Source: Lycium barbarum (Eukaryota > Streptophyta > Magnoliopsida > Solanales > Solanaceae). Taken from it: DNA of 64,000 bases. Within the stretch, counting starts at the first letter, position 1, and the number at the start of each line of letters is the position of its first letter. Below are positions 11,436-21,695 of the stretch, one piece after another. A program made the translations under genes and the position numbers. The stretch is taken from contig NC_083346.1 of the NCBI RefSeq assembly GCF_019175385.1, positions 60,417,821-60,481,820 on the forward strand, in the 5' to 3' direction. The notes beneath the pieces are model-generated. The model was not told the origin of the DNA and did no database searches. It was given only the letters and a program-made list of their open reading frames with translations.

Positions 11436-12953
11436 TTATAGACAGCACATGCGGCACACATTCATTATTGAAATAGAATTTAGCAAGGATTCAAGATTAC
11501 CTGTGGGCGTAGGGAACAAATGAGGATATTTCTTCTTCATCTCCTCTTCGGCCTCCCAGGTCATTTCCTCCCTATTATCGTTCCGCCATAGCACCTTAAC
11601 AGAGGCTACATCTTTGTTCCGGAGCTTTCTTACCTGGCGGTCTAAAATAGCTACGGGCTGCTCCTCGTAAGATAACTGCTCCGTTACCTGAATGTCATCC
11701 ATCGGGAATATTCTGGAAGGGTCACCAATGAATTTGCGGAGCATAGACACATGGAATACCGGATGTACCGCTTCCAAATCAGATGGCAAATCTAACTCAT
11801 AGGCGACATTTCCAATTTTCCGCATAATCAGATAAGGCCCAATATAACGCGGACTAAGCTTACCCTTCCTGCCGAACCGCATTACGCCTTTCATAGGCGA
11901 TACCTTCAGGAATACCCAATCACCAACCTGGAATTCCAAAGGACGACGCCGTTTATCCGCGTATGATTTCTGTAGACTCTGGGCTGCCAATAGTCGTTCC
12001 CGGATAAGTTTCACCTTATCAACTTCCTGCTGGATCATATCTGGGCCAATTAACTCTGTCTCGCCAATATCAAACCAGCCGATAGGTGACCTGCATTTCC
12101 TACCATATAAAGCCTCGTACGGAGCCATCTGGATGCTGGAATGGTAGCTGTTATTGTAAGAAAATTCAATCAATGGCAAATGATCCTCCCAGCTACCTCT
12201 GAAATCAATAACGCAGGCCCCCAACATATCTTCAAGCATCTGGATAGTGCGCTCGGCCTGTCCGTCACTCTGAGGATGGAAAGCTGTGCTTAGGCTCAGC
12301 TGAGTCCCTAATCCTTCCTGAAAGGATCTCCAGAAGTTCGCTGTGAACTGAGCACCTCTGTCAGTGATAATAGATGTAGGAACTCCGTGAAGTCACACAA
12401 TTTCTTTAACATAAAGCCTGGCATAATCCTCAGCGGAGTAAGTAGTCTTGACGGGGAGAAAATGGGCTGATTTTGTCGGCCTATCAACAATAACCCAGAT
12501 GGAATCATACTTCCGTGGAGTGCGAGGCAACCCTGTAATGAAGTCCATATTAATGATCTCCCACTTCCACGTCGAAATTTCCATTTACTGCAACAGTCCA
12601 CCCGGTTTCTGATGTTCAATTTTGACCTGTTGACAATTTGGACACTGGGCGACGAACTCTGCGATATCCCGTTTCATGCCATCCCACCAGTATAAGCATC
12701 GGAGATCATGGTACATCTTCGTAGACCCAGGATGGACCGAATAGCGAGCATAATGTGCCTCGTTCATAACCTGCTGCCGAAGGCCTGCAATATCAGGTAC
12801 ACACAACCTGCCCCTAAATAATAAAGTCCCGTCCGGAGTGAACTCGAACGGAGTCTTCTCCTTATCATAGGCTGTGTCTCTGTATCGTGCCAAAACAGGA
12901 TCTTCATATTGATGCCGCTTGATATCTTCCTTAATAGATGATTCAGAAACCCC
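11436..12953 (-). CDS. Integrase with chromodomain
   Basis: Same frame as RNase H, split by TAA at 12585-12587 and TGA at 12393-12395. In order it has an HHCC zinc-binding domain (RYSVHPGSTKMYHDL, CPNCQQVK), then a catalytic core with MDFITGLPR, ITDRGAQF and the glutamate in [21 protein letters not shown] module (GPYLIMRKIGNVAYELDLP) follows, and a C-terminal chromodomain (VAILDRQVRKLRNKDVASVK, TWEAEEEMKKKYPHLF). The chromodomain is the chromovirus hallmark and in the family directs insertion to particular chromatin. The terminal stop is at 11436-11438. Confidence 0.92.
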
Positions 12954-13490
12954 TCAGACAAAAATCCGTGTACCTCCAGAATCGGCCAGACGAACCCCAA
13001 GATTAGCCAACTGATGAATGTCACGTACTATCTCACTCCTGTCTGGCTGTAAATCTGCCAAGCTGCCCATAGATTTCCGGCTAAGCGCATCTGCAACAAC
13101 ATTAGCCTTGCCCGGATGATACAGAATATCCACATCATAGTCTTTCAGGAGCTCCAGCCACCTCCGCTGCCGCAAATTAAGCTCTTTCTGCCTGAAAATA
13201 TACTGGAGACTCTTATGATCTGTATAGATATCAACATGAACGCCATATAAATAATGTCTCCATATCTTCAGGGCATGGATCACCGCTGCAAGCTCCAGAT
13301 CGTGAGTAGGATAATTCTTTTCATGCTTTTTCAATTGTCGAGAAGCATAAGCTATAACTCTGCCGTGTTGCATCAATACATAGCCCAATCCCACGCCAGA
13401 AGCGTCACAATAAATAACATATCCATCGGGTCCCTCTGGAAGAGTCAGAACTGGGGCTGTAGTCAGCTTCTCTTTCAGTAACTGGAAGTT
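12954..13490 (-). CDS. RNase H domain
   Basis: Third frame segment. It shows a catalytic YCDAS-type aspartate region near 13415, [20 protein letters not shown] containing the conserved glutamate, [11 protein letters not shown] with the next aspartate, and the tail [30 protein letters not shown]. This enzyme removes the RNA strand during cDNA synthesis. It ends at a TGA (12954-12956) where homologous sequence continues in the same frame, so the stop is a point mutation. There is no good ATG in the block, as expected for an internal part of a polyprotein. Confidence 0.92.
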   Translation of the reverse strand, partial: NFQLLKEKLTTAPVLTLPEGPDGYVIYCDASGVGLGYVLMQHGRVIAYASRQLKKHEKNYPTHDLELAAVIHALKIWRHYLYGVHVDIYTDHKSLQYIFRQKELNLRQRRWLELLKDYDVDILYHPGKANVVADALSRKSMGSLADLQPDRSEIVRDIHQLANLGVRLADSGGTRIFV

Positions 13491-14228
13491 CGTTCACAAG
13501 CATCAGTCCACTGGAACTTGGCTCCCTTCTGAGTTAGCCTTATCAAAGGCGCTGAAATCGAAGCAAACTTTTTCACAAATCTTCTGTAATAGCCAGCTAA
13601 CCCCAGGAAACTACGTACCTCTGTGGGCATCGTGGGTTTGGGCCAATTTTTCACGGCCTCAATCTTCTGTGTATCCACCCGGACACCATCAGCCGCAATA
13701 ATATGCCCCAGAAATGCCACTGAAGCCAGCCAGAATTCACATTTAGAAAATTTTGCATATAATTTCCGATGCCGAAGTACCCCAAGTACCGCTCTCAGAT
13801 GATCTGCGTGCTCTGCCTCGGACCGAGAATAAACCAGGATATCATCGATAAATACAATTACGAACATGTCTAAGAATGGCCTGAATACCCGGTTCATTAA
13901 ATCCATGAATACCGCAGGAGCATTAGTCAGCCCAAAAGACATAACTCTGAATTCATAATGCCCATATCTGGTCCGGAATGCTGTCTTAGGAATATCGGCC
14001 TCCCGTACCCGTACCTGATGATAGCCAGACCGAAGATCTATCTTCGAAAAATACTTAGCGCCCTGCAACTGATCAAACAAATCGTCAATTCTGGGGAGGG
14101 GGTATTTATTCTTTATCGTTACCTTATTCAGCTGTCGATAATCAATACACATACGCAACGACCCGTCTTTCTTACGCACAAATAATACCGGGGCTCCCCA
14201 AGGCGAAGTACTGGGCCTGATAAAGCCA
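13475..14228 (-). CDS. Reverse transcriptase domain
   Basis: Open in a second frame. The RNA-dependent DNA polymerase shows [18 protein letters not shown], the first catalytic aspartate in [28 protein letters not shown] and the active-site box FIDDILVYS (the YxDD equivalent) at about residue 112 counted from 14179. The thumb and connection follow ([19 protein letters not shown]). Catalytic residues are intact. The frame is lost at the right before GFIRP-type sequence and at the left near 13490, where it terminates at 13475-13477. Confidence 0.93.
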
Positions 14229-16362
14229 TTTCTAACAGATCCTTCAACTGCTCTTTCAGTTCTTTCAATTCTGCCGGTGCCATTCTGTACGGGGGAATAG
14301 ATATCGGCTGAGTATCAGGAAGCAAATCAATAGTAAAATCTATCTCCCGCTCCGGAGGAAGGCCTGGAAGCTCATCTGGGAATACATCCAGAAATTCATT
14401 AACCACGGGAATTGACTGAAGAGTCGGCGTTTCTGCTGTCAAGTCTTGTACCCGAACCAGATGATAAAAATAACCCTTTCTGATCATTTTCTTCGCCTTA
14501 AGGTATGAAATAAACTTACCTTTCGGCGATGCTGTATTACTGGCCCATTCTATAACTGGCTCCCCGGGAAACTGGAAACGAACTACCTTATTTTGGCAGT
14601 CAACATTAGCATAACAGGAGGCTAGCCAGTCCATTCCCATAATAACATCGAACTCGACCATATCTAACTCCACCAGATCTGCCTTAGTGTCACGGCCACA
14701 TACAATTACAGAACAGTTTTTATATACCTGTTTTGCTACAATAAAGTCCCCAATCGGTGTGGCTACCTCAAACGACTCTATAGGTTCAGATGTTATACCA
14801 ATTTTACAAGCAACCAGAGGCGAAATATATGACAAAGTCGAACCTGGATCAATCAATGCATACACAGACCGTGAGAAAACCAATAATGTACCTGTAACGA
14901 CATTAGGCGATGCCTCCTGATCCTGGCGGCTGGACAGAGCATAGATGCGGTTCGAAGGACCGCTAGTACTAGAAGCTCCACCACGGCCTCTGCCGCGACC
15001 CGCTGCTGCTGAAGTACCCGGCCCCGTAGGGCGCATAGCCACTGATGAAGATGAAGACCCGGCGGCTGATCCGGTAGGCTGCGCTGCACCACCCGAACTA
15101 CCCTTATACGGGCAACCTCTCACAGAATGGACCTGATGGCCACAAGAAAAACATGCACCGGTGGCTCTGTAGCACTCCCCCGGATGGTATCTGCCACAGT
15201 AAGAACACTGAGGCCTAGGTGGCCTCGTCTGACCAGAACCGCTGTCTGTCCGCGAACCTGAAGCCCTGGAGCTCTGACCTGCTCCTGAATAACCTGGGCT
15301 ATCAAATCTGCGACCTGTAAGCTGTGGAGGTGCGCTCTGTGCCGGCTGGAATAAATGTCTGCTAGGCTGCTGCGGCTGCTGAGGCTGCTGAGGCTGCCTG
15401 CCCCGAAAATCTCCAGAATACCCAGATGATCTGGCCCTCTTGGGCTGTCTCCGATCCTGGCTGCTATCAGGCTGACGCTCCCTATGCCGATCCTCAATGC
15501 CCTGGGCATGGGCCTGAATCCGGGCAATATCCATGCCGGGCTGAGCAGCCAATACCAAACAGCTGTCGACAAAATAACGGTCCAGCCCCATAATGTACCT
15601 GTGCATCCTGTCAGCCATAGTAGCTACCACAGCAGGTGCGTATCGGGCCAATGAGTCGAACTCCATACTGTACTCTCGAACACTGCGACCCCTCTGTCTC
15701 AGCAATAAGAATCTGTCAGCCTTGGCCCGCCGTAACTCCGGAGGCAGAAAATGGCTAAGAAAAGCCTGAGAAAAACCATCCCAAACTGCTGGGGGAGCGC
15801 CGTCGCCTCTGGATAACTCCCATGACTCGTACCAATTTGCCGCTACATCATACAACAGGTACGAAGCCAATGTGACTGACTCCGTCGCTGAAGAATTAAT
15901 AAAATGTAATGTGCGCCGCATCTTCCTGATAAACTCCTCAGGATCCTCCTCGGGCTTTGTCCCGAAGAACTCTGGAGGGCCACAAGTCAAGAACTCACGA
16001 GCTCTCGAACTGTCGCGCCTATATGCTCGGTCACCTCCCAATCTGTGCCCCTGAACCTGTCCCGCCACAAGTCTGGTCAATAGCTGGACTGCCTCTCTCA
16101 TTGTCTGATCCTCGGTCCCTGGCCGTGGAGCTGGGGGCTCAGGTACTGGAATCTCGGGAGCTGGAGGTGGAGCCGCCCCTCGACCTGCAGCTGCTGCTGC
16201 TCCAATCTCCTCTTCATGTGGCGGTGTGGAAGAGCCCTCTGCCGGGGGCAAAATATCAGGAGCAATATGAGCATGGGCCCTGGTAACCCTCTGGGCCCGA
16301 CTAGTCTCTCCCACAGCTGCTGCCTTGGCCTTTTGGGCCGCTGTCGCCTTTTTTGGAGGCAT
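14229..16362 (-). CDS. gag: Gag and protease part of polyprotein
   Basis: The open frame begins at ATG 16362 with a basic N-terminus ([20 protein letters not shown]), 196 nt inside the primer site. Residues about 40-85 are Pro/Ala/Glu rich. Residues about 120-290 are the retrotransposon capsid domain ([43 protein letters not shown]). Residues 320-335 are a QQP repeat. Two zinc knuckles follow at 386-419 (CSYC..HPGEC, then CFSC....H....C). An RG-rich linker (455-463) leads to the aspartic protease with DPGS at 505-508 and the flap-side MGMDWL at 575-580. Gag would form the virus-like particle and bind RNA; the protease would cut the polyprotein. The frame runs on to a stop at 14128, but after about residue 711 (14229) it no longer matches the family. 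Confidence 0.93.
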
Positions 16363-16399
16363 AACTGCAAATGTAACAATTCGTTAGGGAGGAATCATC

Positions 16400-16565
16400 C
16401 TGATAACACAGCTCTATCGCACGATCTAAGACAGAAAGAAGGGTAGTATCCTAAATGCCCTATAGCCTCCTGTTTATAGGTGTGGTGCACAACACACCGA
16501 TAAACAAGACTCTACTAGACACGGTTTGTAGACATTCGAAGGACGAACCGCTCTGATACCACTTT
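16400..16565 (-). promoter_or_regulatory. Tekay leader, primer site and hairpin
   Basis: The primer binding site TGGTATCAGAG (complement at 16551-16561) matches initiator Met tRNA and is spaced 4 nt from the LTR. The leader carries the inverted repeat 16471-16506: an outer 7-bp stem TGTTTAT/ATAAACA, an inner 6-bp stem GGTGTG/CACACC and an 8-nt loop with self-complementary GTGCAC. The same leader is found in the non-coding elements. Confidence 0.85.
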
Positions 16566-19500
16566 TGTCACGACCCAACCCCGTAGGCCGTGACTAGTGC
16601 CCGATCTGGGCACCCGAACGCATCTACCAAAAGCTATCCAAAATTGTATCAAACGCATTCTAGTATAAAGCAGAAGCCGACAAGGCTTTATTTCAAATTT
16701 AGATAATTTCCAGAAACATTTCGGCAGAGTTTCCTTTGTTTTACGGACTGTCCCATATACCCTGCACGCAGAAAATACCAACAAAGGCCATACAGGGCCA
16801 ACAGAGTAACATCTAAATATATGAGGACCGGCCGCCGCGGCGAATGGGATCGCCCAAAGACAACACGTACACAAATCTGTACAGAAAGATCCCAACCCAC
16901 AAACATGTCAACAGACCTCTAAATGGACCAACGGAACCATATGGCAGGACAGGTCCCCGCCGTACCCATGAACGAGAATATACACATAAAGAAGTGACAG
17001 ACTGTACCAAAAGATGGCTCTGAATAAAAGAGCGCTCCAAAAATAGCAGAAGGAGATCCTAAGCGAACGGATCAGCAAACCTGTCGTCGGTACCTGCGCG
17101 GCATGAAAACGCAGCCCCCGAGGAAAGGGGGTTAGTACGAAATATGTACTGAATATGCAAAGCCTGAATTACAGAAACAAGATCATAACCGGTACAGAAC
17201 GTACAGAAAGTAAGCAGAAAATCCAAAGTATCAGACACATATTTTCAAAACATGCAGAGTGTGTACAGAAACATATGTCATATCAAATCCGGCCCCTGCC
17301 AAGGGACTCGGCAGACAGAACGTGGCCACCCTCCCGACGCTGGTGCCACAACACAGAAGAATCAAAATAGGGGCATAACCCCGTAACATAATATGTCATA
17401 TCAGATGGCCATAGTAAATCATATCAGAACAAACGTACATGGCACAGCATACTCCACAAACCCATGTATGCGTATACCTGCCCCCTCACATCGAGGCACG
17501 GCGAACAATGCAGGGGATTACGCTTCACAACATATCCTGGCCCGGGCTCAGTGTGGGAAACATTGGGGCATCCACGAATGGAGTAGTGAGAGACTAATGC
17601 AATTAAAATATCATGAATGTTTTCATAGACTCGATGAGGCATATTAAAGACAAACCGATCCAATGAAGTCGGAAGGAATCATGGTAAATGAGTTTCGAGT
17701 ATCAAAACAATTTATCAGACTTAATGGAATATTTAAAACAACGTTTGTTAGGTAATTAGACTGGTAGTCAAAACGTTTCTTTTAAGAACTATTCGAAAAG
17801 AAGACTTAAGTACATTAAGGGCAAACCGGGAATAGCGGGCCCACCTCGGAACAAGCAAGGCGGTGGGCTCAAATTACGCCCTTTAAGCTTATGGGGTCAC
17901 CTATAAAGGTTCTACGGACATTCTATAGCTTTTCAAGGAGTTTAGAGAAAGTTTGCATAATTTCAGGAAAAGCATATCAAAATGGTTCAATTCTACTCAA
18001 GGAAAAACTGAGATTTTCTCTTGCGGATTCCGATGGCCAAGAAGGTCTTTTGAGGCCCGAATCCGATCCTAAAACACCTAGACATGCCAAAAGAAGGATC
18101 GGGGCAGCTTTACATACCTTTTGAGCTTTTTAAGCCTATCTAAGCTCACTCTCCGTTTCGTCGAAAATCTGCAAATGGTCACATTTACCAATTGTAAGTT
18201 ATGGATGCTACAAATTCAATTCAACTCTTATTTGTCTACCGAAATTTCGGCAGCACTTCCCCTATACATATAGCACCCCCGAGAATTCAACTCGGCTCAC
18301 AATCATCAACAACAACCCAAACAACAACATCAACATCAACAACAAACACTAGAAACACAATATGGCACAACTAGTTCTACTTGCCGACATAATGCCATAA
18401 CCTTCATTTCAACTTCAATTTCCAAACCAATTTCAATGATTTCACATGCATTATCAAACTAGATCATCACAACATAGTTTAGAAGCGTTTCATGTCGTTT
18501 CCTCAAGTTATACACACGATATACATAATATACAAACTTTCCGCCAAAGTCATAATTCACTCAAAACTTCTAATCTATGGCATACATATTCATAACATGT
18601 TTCCAATTTCCAAATTCGTCAATGATCATCATAATTAACAACCAAATAACTTCATTCTCATAATGTCGGAAAATCATACTAAAGCGACGTAAGTTTCTAC
18701 GTTCCATTTCAATACAAACTCATATCGTTTTACTTTCATTTACATTGCAAGAATCACAATGACACAACTAACACATTACACAAACTTGATTCATTTCCAT
18801 TCCAACTCTAACATACTACACGGCCATATGCTCTCTTTATCAACTTCAACTACATTCATTCAACTTCCAATTCCAATATGCATTTCATCACAACTACAAC
18901 TAGAATATAACATGAATTCAACACATTATGGCTATACAACATATACATACACACGGCTACACCTATATACCACACACCCACTTTGCAAACTTCCATTTCT
19001 CCATACAATCAACACATTTCTACCTACTATAACCGAAACAAAACTCCATAACACAAGAATAAAGGATAAATTCTTACCTTTTCCTCTAGTCTTCTTTACT
19101 TGAACTTGTGATCACTTTGATGAAATAAGTGCTTCTCTCTCCAACCCAACTACACCAAGTTGTAGAGAATACCCAATTTAGTAGGAAAACCACAAAAGAA
19201 TAATTTTTGGAGCAATATTCTTGGGAGTGATTTTTCTCCAAGCAAACCCGAAACCCTTCTATCTTCTTGCTCTTATTATTTTTTTTTCTTTGATTTTCTT
19301 GCTCTCTAATGGATATACTATGAAGACTTGGTCTTATTATAATTAATAGTCACATGGTCAAGCACATGACCATGTAAATGGACTTGGGCCAAGGCCAAGG
19401 TGGCCGGCCATGGTCCATGGTTTGGGCCTCTATTCATTAAATTTTTTTTTTGAGCCCAATTTGTTATGAATCTTATTTTGTAATTCCCGGAACTAATTTC

Positions 19501-19656
19501 CGAAACTCCAATTTTACCCTTAGCCTCATCCCACACTTCCACAAAATATTCGTTCATAAACAACTCATGTGTTACATAACATCCATTATGACTTTATTTC
19601 ATACAAGTCAAGATTATTTCCAATTTTCCAAAGGTGTGAAGACACGGGATATAACA
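16566..19656 (-). mobile_element. 5' LTR of nested Tekay element
   Basis: A 3091-bp LTR with both splice-donor-like motifs (18109-18120 and 19071-19080 in complement), the core hairpin near 17133-17151 and a GC-rich palindromic stretch (19382-19428, GGGCCAAGGCCAAGG..CCATGGTCCATGG). A TATA-like TTATAATTAA in complement near 19335-19346 could place the promoter. Transcription would run leftwards. Confidence 0.93.
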
Positions 19657-19773
19657 TCATGCATGTCAATGTCATATATCATATACATATATACCGTACC
19701 CGACCCTCTAGTGAGGGACTCGGTGAATAAAGTCATCATATGCCCTCCTGGCCGCCATAACACGTCATCATAT

Positions 19774-19866
<93 letters not shown>

Positions 19867-21695
19867 GTACCCGGCCCTCTAGTGAGGGACTCGGTGAACA
19901 ATGCAGTGAAACTGTGCACGATAACATACCCGGCCCGGGACTCGGTGAAAGATATATTGAGGCATGCACGAGCAGAGTAGTGAGAAACCATATGCAATTT
20001 AAATCATTATTAAGACTCAGACAGGATAAGAAGAAAAGGTTAACACTTGAGTATTAATAGCGACGATCCTATCAAGTATCCCTCGAATGTCAGTATAGAA
20101 TGTATCAAGAGACTTAGAAGTCATAAACATGTATCAAGATCATATACAAAACAGTTTATAGAAGTCTAGACAGCAGTTATTACAGAGTCCCTGAGTATAG
20201 GAGCTAGCTTGTGTATCGACAGTTATCCAATCGTACCGAAACTGAAGGGGAAGGCTCAATCACTTGAGAATTGTAATATCAAGGAATGAATAAGAATAAT
20301 AAATATCACTCAGAGCTTATGCATGGAATTACCCCAAGGTGCATATCCGTCATCACTTAAGTCTAAGACATGCCAAAAGAAGGAAGGGACAAATTTACAT
20401 ACCTTTAGTGCTTATCGGTGATACGACATGTATACGCTGCTCGAAGTGTCTCAACCTATATTAAGACGTCAAGAATTATGGTTAAGCTACGGGAAGGTTC
20501 AGAACGTGTCCCAACGTTAGTAGCTCACATCTAGAAAATTAGACGGCGTTTCCTTTATATTCAACCAACTACACAATAACCAAGTCAATACCAACAATCA
20601 TACGTTCAAGTACTATATTAAGACTAACTAAGACAGGGTCCAAGAATGTCCCGAGACAGCCCGCACAACATTTTCAAGTCAGCTCACATATTACAACATT
20701 CGATAGTAATCCACATACGACTATGACATATTCAAGCCATTTTTAATGAGCCATAGTCATAATATTTTCATTGAAACGACCTTATAACAGCCCAATCAAT
20801 ACAATAACATCATGTATAACTTAACTATAATTAATTTTCCAACTCAACAAGAACAACCAAAATGCTATTTAAAATTTTTCACTAATTTCCACTAAAACAG
20901 CTCCTACACGGTTTCAATCATCAACATACATAATTCCTTATACCTAATTCACATCTACCAAATTATACAAGTATAAACCACCTCCAAAACATGTATAAGA
21001 GAATTAAATCTTACCTTAACAAGATTGATTCCTCCAAATCAATTCCCAAATTGCGGCCAACGTTTTGGGTCTTCATAGAATCCATAAATTGATCAATATT
21101 GCTGGCAACATTTCTCATCTTCTCCTATGTAATTTCCCTTAAATTGAAATTGTTTACATGAATGAAATGAGATTGAAAAGGAAGAAGAGGGTGCTGGTAC
21201 GTTTTGCCCCTTCAACTTAGTCATCTTAACCTTTGTAATAGAGTAATTAATATTATACTCCTACTTGGCAGCACCTCAAGGTAGGAGTGCTATCCTTGTG
21301 CCACCTAAGTCTACTTACAACACCTACACATTTTATGGTTAGGCATATATATTTATAAAACGTTAATGTTACTAAATTGCACAAAGTTGATGACTCTAAT
21401 AAAATGTATACTTCAGCAAGTTTATCTCCTACTATGGACACGTGTGGACACTTGTCCGAATAACCACCTCCATCTTAATTAATCCTTACTCCCCACTTAA
21501 TAATCTAATCACAATTAATTAATTCCTAATCTCCAATAATAATATTTTTATACTAAGTAAAATTTATAAACAATTTATGTTCTAATTAAAATTGAAAATT
21601 AAAGATTTCTATTTCGTGTCTGGAAATGACTCCGCCTTTATCTTGAGTCGACTTGCTTGCAAATAATTCGACGTATAATTATACGGGGTATAACA
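19657..21695 (-). mobile_element. LARD-2 3' LTR, right segment
   Basis: Continues the LTR broken at 8266 and begins with the second TCATG. It aligns base by base with 27462-29462, apart from a much longer (TA)n run at 19779-19864. It ends ..TACGGGGTATAACA followed by the polypurine tract complement. No genes are present. Confidence 0.92.
19779..19864. repeat. (TA)n microsatellite
   Basis: A dinucleotide TA run of about 86 bp within the LTR, twice as long as in the sister LTR (27587-27630). Confidence 0.97.

Larger units (their letters stand above)
11436..16362 (-). pseudogene. Gag-Pol polyprotein, broken
   Basis: The entire polyprotein region of the nested element. Reading runs from ATG at 16362 leftwards. 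Frame is lost near 14229 (one base missing just before reverse transcriptase) and near 13490 (one base missing between RT and RNase H). In-frame stops lie at 12954-12956 (TGA), 12585-12587 (TAA) and 12393-12395 (TGA). Everything else is collinear with Tekay polyproteins and highly conserved, so decay is slight. The sub-domains are listed separately. Translation as one protein is impossible for this copy; the element would need proteins from a relative. Confidence 0.92.
8267..19656 (-). mobile_element. Full-length Tekay-type Ty3/Gypsy chromovirus
   Basis: An 11.4 kb element with LTRs at 8267-11353 and 16566-19656, primer site at 16551-16561, polypurine tract at 11354-11367 and a gag-PR-RT-RNaseH-IN-chromodomain order on the minus strand. 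A 5-bp duplication TCATG flanks it. The clade call rests on domain order, long LTRs, the Met tRNA primer and the C-terminal chromodomain. It is nested in the 3' LTR of LARD-2. The coding region has two single-base frameshifts and three in-frame stops, so the copy is not autonomous as it stands. Confidence 0.93.

Noticed and set aside
14128..14228. Extension of the Gag frame to residue 744
   Set aside because: After the frameshift near 14229 the translation no longer resembles the family, whereas the next frame does.
15120..15572. Alternative 150-codon frame overlapping Gag
   Set aside because: A shadow of the GC-rich Gag coding sequence in another frame, with no family resemblance.
19450..19980. 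A 176-codon open frame crossing 19656
   Set aside because: It runs across the LTR/host junction and a (TA)n tract that encodes a Tyr/Ile repeat; a chance frame.
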